DNA from: a virus | Virus record (IMG/VR): IMGVR_UViG_3300030419_005190 | Coordinates: 1 to 22,255 of that record | Direction: 5' to 3' (one strand) | Length of the DNA stretch: 22,255 nucleotides | Shown: in pieces, positions 16,062 through 22,255 of the stretch | Layout: every line of letters starts with the position of its first letter | Position numbering within the stretch: the first letter of the stretch is position 1 | Position numbers and translations under genes: made by a program | Notes under the pieces: generated by a model | Database searches by the model: none | The model's input: the letters and a program-made list of their open reading frames with translations, nothing else | What the model was told of the DNA's origin: nothing

Positions 16062-17837
16062 TTAACCGAGAAGGTCAGCAACAATAACAAGACCATACAT
16101 ATCTGGTCTAACCATCTTCTTGGCATAGCGGGTCATGACCCCCTTACGAGGTACAAAGTCCTCGATACCGAAGATAGTCGGAGTGATCTGGAGAGGCACG
16201 TAAGGTGCGTACACATATCCACTCTCAAGGAAGGAACCTCCCTTGCGACCGACAAGTACAACGTTGCGCGGGAAGTATGGATCAACATACACATCCCACT
16301 TCTTGCTAAGAGATCCTGCTTTAACAGCACCAACAGTGCCGCGATCAGCATCACCAGTTACATCAGCACGGAAGCCAGATGTAAACTCAAGAATGTTCGC
16401 AACCTCTGGGGAACAAACAATGAAGTTTGCTCCGCCTCGGAGCGTCTTGCGGTGAATTTGAGCGGAAACATCGTTGATTGTTTCAGCGAGAGTCTCATAC
16501 CACTCGGAAACAGTACCAGTGAAGTCAGGAGGTCCAAGAGCGGAAGTTCCGCCTGAGATCTCAAGCGATTCACCGGTATTTCGATTGAGGAACTTGCCCG
16601 GGCGGCGTGACCAGAAATATTTACCAGCGGTCGCACCGGCGATGAGATCAGAAAGGATCTCACGGTCAATTTCAAGAGCAATTTGCTCAGAAAGAATACC
16701 AGTAAGCTCAACCTCTGCATCAAGGTTATGATAAGCGTTAAGATCTTGACCAAGCTCTGGGGTCCATTTGGCCTTGAGCTTTTTGGTTACGGCCGTGACC
16801 GATACGCTGTCGACCTTAATGTCGATTTCTGGAATAGCTCCAGTGTTCTCAAGTCCCCAAGTATCAACACCAACAACAGCACCAAGGGCGTTATCCGCAG
16901 ATGCAGCGGGTGTGCCAGTGAAGTCATCAGCTAGCGGGAAATGAAGATCAGCGACAGTATATCCATCGTTAACGGCAACGGTACCAGTATTGATACACTC
17001 CAAGAACAGGAGCACATGAGCCGTAGAAGAACCAGAGAACTGAGTCAAACGACGGACGAGGCGGGTACCAGGGGCAGCACCTTGGCCCATTGTATTGCCG
17101 CCAGCTGCATCGGATAGGTCAATAGCAACAAGATTGTCGCGATTCAACACTGTTTCTTGGGTAGCTGTTTTGAGATCGGAAGTAGCGACTCTATAGACGA
17201 CAATGTTGGAACCAGAAAGATCTGGGTCAAAACGCGTTAACGAGTCAAGACCGGCTTGATCTACGACACCAAGATCTGCAACAGAACCCAGTTGGCCATT
17301 GTTTCCGCCAGCGGTACCGGAAGCGACGAGCGCTACAGTTACTCCAGCGACTGCTCCAGTTGGTGAAGAATAACCGTTGTTAAGGCTATAGAAGCCTTCT
17401 TCAAGGTTTTCCCCGGTGAGGTCAACACCACCGGTCAATTGTTGACCGAGGACGCCGCCACCATAAAGTGAATCATTGGCTTCCGTGCCAAGCTTTGTGT
17501 GATGGGCTTGGAAGTCAAGAAAGAAGATGAGTCCCGAAGGGAGACTCATCGGTTGAACAGATACGAGGTCATTAGCAATGAGACCACCGAAAACACGGCG
17601 AACGATTGGGAATGCTACAGCAGCAAAACCCTCAACGTCACCTGCAGCCATGGAAGATGCTTCGCGAAGAAGCTCCTTGGCCTGGTTTTCAAGAAGAGAT
17701 GCCATGCTAGCGCGAGTGCGATCAGAATCAAGTCCTTCTAATAGACCTGTCTTTTCCCACTTGCTCATCAAGGCAGCACCCTCTTTCTGGAGATCTCTGT
17801 TAACAATGCCCTCTGTTAATTTATCAAGTACAGACAT
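16062..17837 (-). CDS. 23: Major capsid protein precursor (gp23-like, 591 aa)
   Basis: This is the precursor of the hexameric shell protein. The N-terminus follows T4 gp23: KWEKTGLLEG, SLLENQAKELLREASS (gp23 has 'IFENQEKDF'), then FPIVRRVFGGLIANDLVSVQ and PMSLPSGLIFFLDF, matching gp23's 'VRRAIPNLIAFDICGVQPMNSPTGQVF'. L57-R58-E59|A60 fits the prohead-protease consensus (L/I)-x-E with Ala after the cut, as at T4 gp23's processing site, predicting a mature protein of about 532 residues. It is 70 residues longer than T4 gp23 (521 aa). Middle expansions are rich in Gly, Ala and Val. AAGGAG lies nine bases before the ATG, 16 bases after the scaffold stop, and a strong terminator follows. Confidence 0.95.
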   Translation of the reverse strand: MSVLDKLTEGIVNRDLQKEGAALMSKWEKTGLLEGLDSDRTRASMASLLENQAKELLREASSMAAGDVEGFAAVAFPIVRRVFGGLIANDLVSVQPMSLPSGLIFFLDFQAHHTKLGTEANDSLYGGGVLGQQLTGGVDLTGENLEEGFYSLNNGYSSPTGAVAGVTVALVASGTAGGNNGQLGSVADLGVVDQAGLDSLTRFDPDLSGSNIVVYRVATSDLKTATQETVLNRDNLVAIDLSDAAGGNTMGQGAAPGTRLVRRLTQFSGSSTAHVLLFLECINTGTVAVNDGYTVADLHFPLADDFTGTPAASADNALGAVVGVDTWGLENTGAIPEIDIKVDSVSVTAVTKKLKAKWTPELGQDLNAYHNLDAEVELTGILSEQIALEIDREILSDLIAGATAGKYFWSRRPGKFLNRNTGESLEISGGTSALGPPDFTGTVSEWYETLAETINDVSAQIHRKTLRGGANFIVCSPEVANILEFTSGFRADVTGDADRGTVGAVKAGSLSKKWDVYVDPYFPRNVVLVGRKGGSFLESGYVYAPYVPLQITPTIFGIEDFVPRKGVMTRYAKKMVRPDMYGLVIVADLLG

Positions 17838-17853
17838 TTTAATTTTCTCCTTT

Positions 17854-18864
17854 TTAATTATTGTCTTTAATCCCTGCTAAAGTCTTCCATCTGGAAGAAA
17901 CAGGGTTTGAAATATTTGTCTTGTCATTACGACGCGACAGGGTTGCTGAAGAAGAACGTGTGACTGCCTCGCGTAGTGATTTTGGACCTGGCTTGCTGCC
18001 TGTTCCCACTGTGCTTTGAAGTGTGTCATAAATAATTTTTGCCTCTTCAACGGTCGACGTTTTGGATAGAGCTTCGACAATCTTTGTTTTTTGTCGCTCA
18101 TTCAGGGAGGGGCTGCCCAAAACACGATTTGTATAGAGAAGTTTAGCATTTGAAAGATTTACTTCGTCAAGATGCTCTTTCAATTGTGAAACTACCTCTT
18201 CGAACTTAGAATTTTGACCTTCAAGTTCCTCAATTTTTGCGTTGAGGGTCTTAATAGTCTCTTCAAGTTCAGTTTTTTCTTCGTCTTCATCCAATTCTTC
18301 TTCTGCGGTGAGTTCTTCAGCTTTGGCAGCATCAGCGAGTTCTTGCTCCGCTGCATTATTTGTGCCTCCACCTGGAACTCCAGAAGGAACTGGGCGTAAA
18401 TCGACTACCAGATCTTCTAATAGATCTGCGATTTCATCTAAATTCTCTTCTGTGATGTCAAGCTCTTCTTCAAGTTCTTCGTCTTCTTTGACGGTCTCTT
18501 GTTCCTCTTCCATCACATCATCAGCCGCATCTAAGTGATCCTCTTGATCCTCTGCAATTGCTGCATCGGCCTGGGCTTTCAACTCATCAAATGAGACTGT
18601 ATACGTATCGTCTGGACATGGGCAGTCCTCATCGAGATCTTCGATGTCTGCTCTCGTCATATCTTCCATAAATTCTTTATCGCCTTCGGAAGTTTCGGCT
18701 TCTTCTGTGGCCAACTCTTCTTCTGGTTGCTCTTCCAAAAGATTATCGACCGCTTCTTTTACTTCTAGAGAGTATTTCTCTAGAATGATAGATTCTGCGT
18801 TCTTAAGTGCGGCATCCTTAAGTGCTTCCGCATCAATAATTGCTTGTTCTAACATTTTTGACAT
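17854..18864 (-). CDS. 22: Prohead core scaffolding protein (gp22-like, 336 aa)
   Basis: The scaffold forms the internal core on which the prohead assembles and is later degraded by the prohead protease. I choose the ATG at 18864 (MSKMLEQAIIDAEALKD) because AGGAG lies eight bases upstream; a TTG six codons further up would contain that site. The protein is extremely acidic through about residues 45-200, then forms a coiled coil (ELEETIKTLNAKIEELEGQN). The C-terminal block AKLLYTNRVLGSPSLNERQK with IVEALSKTSTVEEAKIIYDT is the conserved gp22 pattern of marine T4-like phages, and SSRWKTLAGI closes it. An unusual CPCPDD lies within the acidic region. It is longer than T4 gp22 (269 aa). The capsid gene follows 16 bases later. 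Confidence 0.9.
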   Translation of the reverse strand: MSKMLEQAIIDAEALKDAALKNAESIILEKYSLEVKEAVDNLLEEQPEEELATEEAETSEGDKEFMEDMTRADIEDLDEDCPCPDDTYTVSFDELKAQADAAIAEDQEDHLDAADDVMEEEQETVKEDEELEEELDITEENLDEIADLLEDLVVDLRPVPSGVPGGGTNNAAEQELADAAKAEELTAEEELDEDEEKTELEETIKTLNAKIEELEGQNSKFEEVVSQLKEHLDEVNLSNAKLLYTNRVLGSPSLNERQKTKIVEALSKTSTVEEAKIIYDTLQSTVGTGSKPGPKSLREAVTRSSSATLSRRNDKTNISNPVSSRWKTLAGIKDNN

Positions 18865-18885
18865 AATTTGACTCCTAATCAAGAA

Positions 18886-18893
18886 TAAATAGT
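18886..18893 (-). promoter_or_regulatory. ACTATTTA element before the scaffold-capsid unit
   Basis: An exact copy on the coding strand (ACTATTTATTCTTG), 21 bases before the scaffold ATG and ten bases before its AGGAG, in the 63-base gap after the fibre gene. It would drive scaffold and capsid together. Confidence 0.62.
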
Positions 18894-18927
18894 GTTGTTT
18901 TTAGTAAAATGACATTTTTTGAATATT

Positions 18928-21714
18928 CTACTTGTCTTCTAGCTCTTTTACTCTCTCAGTAAGTTCCTGTACTGCTTTAATAAGGGGCGTCACAAGGACG
19001 GCATATTTAATTCTTTGTCGGCCGTCGCTTTGGGCCTCGTCCCACGCGCTACAGGAAACACCATGCTCTTCCATTGCTGATTTTAATTCTTGAGCAATTA
19101 GACCATCGTGAAACGATGTTTCGTCAAAATCATCAGGCCTTTCTTCTGGATTTTCTCCTTTGAAACGAGGCTCAAGAATCTCGCTAGGATAATCAGCGGG
19201 ATTGACTCGTTGAAATTTAACAGGACGCAGGCTATTAATAAATGCTAGGCCTAGATCTGTATCCACTACATTTTTCTTAATGCGAGCATCAGAATAAGTA
19301 CCAAAAGACACTGCGCCTGCGATAGTGGTAATTGAGCCGTTCCCGAGAGCCACCTCATTATTCGCAGTTCCGGTTGTGTTGCCACCTATAACAATCTGAT
19401 TCTGGGCGCCATCGGTTGAAGGGTCCGCAGCGTTACCTATGCATACGTTGCCCGACCCGGATGTGATAAGATCTCCCGCTGTGGAACCAACAAAAACATT
19501 GCCTTGCGCGGCTCCCTGCAAAAGCAATCCGGCGTCGTTACCAACAGCTGTATTGTTGTTTCCTGTAAGTTTTGGTGATGGAAGGCCCTGGCCTGCTTGA
19601 TTTCCAACAAATGTACACCCTGTTGCAGTGGTAATAAATTGCCCTGCTTGATATCCAACTGCGGTGTTGCCGACTTCGCCCGCACTTGCATTCTGAGCAG
19701 CTAAAGCCTTATACCCAACGGCTGTGTTTTGATCACCATCGTCTTCAGAATCCAGAGCATTGTAGCCAACAATCGTATTACCGATTCCTGAAGTGATAGC
19801 TGCTCCTGCATCTTTACCGATTGCAATAGTACCATTGGCGTCGGTAGTCATAACGGCTGCGCCGGCGCCTGCGCCGATGATGACAAGCTCCCCTGCTGCA
19901 GTTGTTGCACCGCCTGCGCCGTCACCAATTAGAGTATTGTTGTCGCCACCTTGGAGGGCATCGCCTGCTGCGGCACCAACGATTGTGTTTCCAGTTCCTG
20001 TTGAAACCGCTTGTCCTGCATTATAACCAACGGCTGTATTGTTGCCGTGACCATCAGAATCTGCTTCAAAAGTTTCTAGGGCCTGATAGCCAACAGCAGT
20101 ATTGAAGTCGCCGTCGACATTCGAATTTAAAGCCTCGAAGCCAACTGCAACATTTCCTGCACCAGTAGTAAGGCTCGCGCATGCGCCATGGCCTATTATA
20201 ACTGTACCATCTGCAGCGGCGGTCATATTTGATACTCCGGCGCCATAACCAACCACAACGGTCTGATTAACACCAGTTGTGGCTCCACCAGAATTGACAC
20301 CCATAAATACGTTTTTGATTCCTGTTGTCAACGCATCGCCGGCCGCGGCGCCTACTGCCGTATTTCCAACTGTGCCATTTACTCCAGTTTGAGACAAAAG
20401 AGCATTATGTCCGACTGCAGTAGACAAATCTCCGGTTGCCTCTGCAGTCAGAGCTTGGTGGCCAACTGCAACATTATATACTCCTGAAGTAATGGCTGCG
20501 CCGGCGGCCTTACCAATTAAAACAGTTCCGTCAGCGTCGAGGGTCATGATTGCTCGACCAGCTTGATGTCCAATTATAACAGAGTTATCTAAGTCAGTTG
20601 TTTTGTCTCCTGCTTGGTGTCCAATAATTACATTATTGTCTCCAGTAGAAAGGGCATTTCCTGCATTTTCTCCAACAACAATATTATATGCGTTTCCGGT
20701 CCCTAAAGACCCAGATCTACCAAATACGACATTTGATGTACCAGCATCAGTCGGAATTAACGTCTTATTATTAATGTTTAGATATCCAGCTTCGAGATAG
20801 GCTCCACTTACCTGCTGCGCATATACCACACTTCCTGTGATTCCCATTGATGCTGTAACTTGGCCTGCGACTGCCAATACACTAGTAACGGCATTAAATG
20901 TTAAATTAGTTTCCGCATCCAGTTCTGTTGTTGTTGCACCAACTGTTACTAACTCATTAGCTGTTGCGTTATTAAGCGCGGTTACCGGAATGGATATAGT
21001 CTGCCACGAACAGGAGCCGTCGCCGTCTTCTCTTAAGAACTTGGATCCTCCGCCTTCGCCCGTAGATTTAAGTTCAGTTCCTTCGAGGTCAACTGTAAAT
21101 GTTAAATCATATGGATCTGCATCGGAGCCGTCCGAAGTATCGGTGAAGTCGATATCAATTCCGGTGCCTTCTACGAATTTTACTTCTTTTCCATCTCCAA
21201 CAGTAACTTCTGTGCCATCTCCATCTTCCAGGATCCAATTGCTCATTCCACCACCGCCGCCGCCAACACTGGAGTGATCAGCAGACACATCCATAAACTG
21301 TTGTAAGTACCAATTGGTTCCATCAAAAGTCCATGTAGTTATGTCTCCTGCTGCTGTAGTAATATTTGTTGAACCACCTTTGAGGTTGGTGCTCGTTACA
21401 TCGAATACGACTGCGGCGGTTGATATAACAGTGATTGTTTGGCCAGTAACACCGTCGTCGAACATGGTTAATGTTTGACTAGAAGCGTGAGTTTTGAAAA
21501 GATTTCCATCAGCTACAGAAGGAGTGGTATCACTTTCTCCAAAAGTAACAAAAGTTTTACTTGGCCCACTAAAGGCCGCGGCTCCAGCAACATGAAGACT
21601 TGTCGCGGGAGATTCTGTATTTACACCTACTCGATTATTTGTATTGTCGACATATAAAGTTCCACTGTCGACATTAAGCTCATCCTGTTCTCCTGACCCT
21701 GGCTTGAAACCCAT
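18928..21714 (-). CDS. Fibre protein with beta-roll repeats and S74 intramolecular chaperone (928 aa)
   Basis: A trimeric fibre, probably for adsorption or head/neck decoration. Residues 18-45 hold the fibre motif RVGVNTESPATSLHVAG. Residues 50-150 form a beta domain ending in WTFDGTNWYLQQF, and a six-glycine hinge follows near 155. Residues about 160-240 include LREDGDGSCSWQ. Residues about 341-793 carry about 26 repeats of the type NTAVGYQAG, as in the heads of YadA-like trimeric adhesins. The C-terminal 121 residues are a peptidase S74 chaperone starting SDARIKKN. In this family it aids trimer folding and cuts itself off just before the serine, here S808. HDGLIAQEL and the final coiled coil (AVQELTERVKELEDK) complete the domain. 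AGGGGGGA lies about seven bases before the ATG. Confidence 0.9.
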   Translation of the reverse strand: MGFKPGSGEQDELNVDSGTLYVDNTNNRVGVNTESPATSLHVAGAAAFSGPSKTFVTFGESDTTPSVADGNLFKTHASSQTLTMFDDGVTGQTITVISTAAVVFDVTSTNLKGGSTNITTAAGDITTWTFDGTNWYLQQFMDVSADHSSVGGGGGGMSNWILEDGDGTEVTVGDGKEVKFVEGTGIDIDFTDTSDGSDADPYDLTFTVDLEGTELKSTGEGGGSKFLREDGDGSCSWQTISIPVTALNNATANELVTVGATTTELDAETNLTFNAVTSVLAVAGQVTASMGITGSVVYAQQVSGAYLEAGYLNINNKTLIPTDAGTSNVVFGRSGSLGTGNAYNIVVGENAGNALSTGDNNVIIGHQAGDKTTDLDNSVIIGHQAGRAIMTLDADGTVLIGKAAGAAITSGVYNVAVGHQALTAEATGDLSTAVGHNALLSQTGVNGTVGNTAVGAAAGDALTTGIKNVFMGVNSGGATTGVNQTVVVGYGAGVSNMTAAADGTVIIGHGACASLTTGAGNVAVGFEALNSNVDGDFNTAVGYQALETFEADSDGHGNNTAVGYNAGQAVSTGTGNTIVGAAAGDALQGGDNNTLIGDGAGGATTAAGELVIIGAGAGAAVMTTDANGTIAIGKDAGAAITSGIGNTIVGYNALDSEDDGDQNTAVGYKALAAQNASAGEVGNTAVGYQAGQFITTATGCTFVGNQAGQGLPSPKLTGNNNTAVGNDAGLLLQGAAQGNVFVGSTAGDLITSGSGNVCIGNAADPSTDGAQNQIVIGGNTTGTANNEVALGNGSITTIAGAVSFGTYSDARIKKNVVDTDLGLAFINSLRPVKFQRVNPADYPSEILEPRFKGENPEERPDDFDETSFHDGLIAQELKSAMEEHGVSCSAWDEAQSDGRQRIKYAVLVTPLIKAVQELTERVKELEDK
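19340..20695 (-). repeat. About 26 NxAVGxxAG repeats, nested in three larger copies
   Basis: Each short unit is 14-24 residues with the core N-[TV]-[AIV]-[VI]-G-x-x-A-[GL]. Three larger copies start at 20583, 20262 and 19887 (residues 378, 485, 610), about 107 and 125 residues apart. Each runs: VIIG/VVVG unit, MT-x-x-A-[DN]-GT unit, AAITSG-like loop, NVAVG/NTIVG unit ending AL, a GD loop, a TAVG unit ending AL, then NTAVG. Confidence 0.88.
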
Positions 21715-21726
21715 TAGACATCCCCC

Positions 21727-22152
21727 CTATGCCTGATCTTGAATCCCTGGCCACTCGCTACCGGAAATATACATATTACTCAAAGAGCCCGTTGGGATTG
21801 TGGTAAGTTCTGCAAAGATCTGATATGAAGCGGCTTGAGATCCGTCAATATTAGAAATGTATATTCTCTCTGCCTTGACACTCATATCCAGTGAATCTTC
21901 AGCGGAATTTAAAGTAATATAATGAAAACTCCCTGTTGTTTGAGCGATTGTTTTACTAGCAAAATGAACGAGAATATCCGGCGCGGCCTGATTAATTACA
22001 ACGATTCTCTTTGTAACGGTTGGAAACGAAATTTCATGCTCGGACCCAACAGCCAAGGCGTTCGAACCTGTAAGAAACGGATATCCAGAAACCAAATAGG
22101 CCGCTGAATTGCCTACTCCCTGATTGTATCTAAAATCTGCACCATCTGCCAT
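21727..22152 (-). CDS. Putative small virion protein (141 aa)
   Basis: A soluble beta-rich protein: GVGNSAAYLVSGYPFLTGSN at the N-terminus, then ISFPTVTKRIVVINQAAPDI, LVHFASKT and SVKAERIYISNIDG. It resembles small structural proteins I associate with marine T4-like phages, possibly head decoration or fibre-related, but I cannot name the family firmly. AGGAG lies nine bases before its ATG and an exact ACTATTTA element 24 bases before it, and the fibre gene starts 12 bases after its stop, so the two probably form one unit and may act in the same structure. Confidence 0.75.
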   Translation of the reverse strand: MADGADFRYNQGVGNSAAYLVSGYPFLTGSNALAVGSEHEISFPTVTKRIVVINQAAPDILVHFASKTIAQTTGSFHYITLNSAEDSLDMSVKAERIYISNIDGSQAASYQIFAELTTIPTGSLSNMYISGSEWPGIQDQA

Positions 22153-22175
22153 AATTTAATTCTCCTGGTTTTCTA

Positions 22176-22255
22176 TTAAATAGTATCTCTTTCGCGTTTT
22201 AACTTGTCTAAAACAGCTTTTCTTCGCTTATTTTGTTTACGTTTCGCCTCGGATG
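22176..22255 (-). CDS. C-terminal end of an upstream gene (cut by right edge)
   Basis: The last 25 codons read SEAKRKQNKRRKAVLDKLKR and then ERDTI before TAA. This is the longest of the three minus-strand frames at the edge. The tail is strongly basic and helical. By T4 gene order, a portal, prohead-core or prohead-protease gene might lie here, but these residues alone do not decide. The stop codon TAA overlaps the ACTATTTA element of the next unit. Confidence 0.5.
   Translation of the reverse strand, partial: SEAKRKQNKRRKAVLDKLKRERDTI
22177..22184 (-). promoter_or_regulatory. ACTATTTA element before the 141-aa protein and fibre genes
   Basis: An exact copy on the coding strand (GATACTATTTAATAG), 24 bases before the ATG at 22152, overlapping the stop codon of the gene at the right edge. 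It probably starts the small virion protein and fibre unit. Confidence 0.58.

Noticed and set aside
18243-18882. TTG start for the scaffold gene at 18882 and low-complexity antisense serine-rich frame opposite the acidic region
   Set aside because: The ribosome-binding site AGGAG falls inside the longer version, so the ATG at 18864 is preferred. The antisense Ser-rich frame is a direct by-product of Glu/Asp-rich codons on the coding strand.
1-22255. tRNA genes, CRISPR arrays, integrase or insertion sequences
   Set aside because: No cloverleaf, spaced direct-repeat array, terminal inverted repeats or recombinase motif was seen. Gaps between genes are too short to hold most of these.

Overview
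The window is a virion-morphogenesis block of a tailed, contractile phage (myovirus) of the T4 superfamily. Every gene I accept lies on the minus strand, packed tightly with short or overlapping junctions, so the block is transcribed from the right edge (22255) to the left edge (1). Protein similarities recalled from T4 and marine T4-like phages (scaffold gp22, major capsid gp23, neck gp13 and gp14, sheath terminator gp15, sheath gp18, tube gp19, hub-assembly gp26, wedge gp53) point to a distant, probably aquatic T4-like phage. The fibre and several small virion proteins look like types common in marine phages. The host cannot be read from this sequence. No tRNA, integrase, CRISPR array or insertion element was seen, and no gap without a gene exceeds about 100 bases.

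Layout in transcription order: (1) the last 25 codons of a basic protein at the right edge; (2) a 141-residue putative virion protein and a 928-residue fibre with about 26 short beta-roll repeats and a C-terminal S74 intramolecular chaperone; (3) the prohead scaffold and major capsid protein, closed by a strong terminator; (4) neck and tail-completion proteins of the gp13, gp14 and gp15 types; (5) a large sheath and the tube; (6) a zinc-ribbon gp26-like protein and a 61-residue downstream frame, probably a tail-assembly chaperone pair, closed by a second strong terminator; (7) an unknown 119-residue protein, the tape measure, a probable tube-initiator protein, a LysM/gp53-like wedge protein, a 1023-residue probable baseplate hub with a nine-lysine tail, and two unknown proteins, the last cut by the left edge.

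The parts form one assembly pathway. The scaffold and capsid build a prohead that is matured by a protease lying outside the window. gp13, gp14 and gp15 homologues close the head and cap the tail. The tube polymerises on the baseplate around a tape measure prepared by the chaperones, and the sheath polymerises around the tube. The fibre probably mediates adsorption.

Three observations stand out. First, an exact octamer (ACTATTTA on the coding strand) sits just upstream of five transcription-unit starts, with one-mismatch versions before two more; together with the two terminators it looks like a phage-specific late promoter element. Second, a run of seven T near the end of the gp26-like gene lies exactly where a +1 or -2 ribosomal frameshift would fuse it to the 61-residue frame, as in lambda G/GT-type chaperones. 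Third, the fibre's short repeats are nested in three larger copies of about 107-125 residues.
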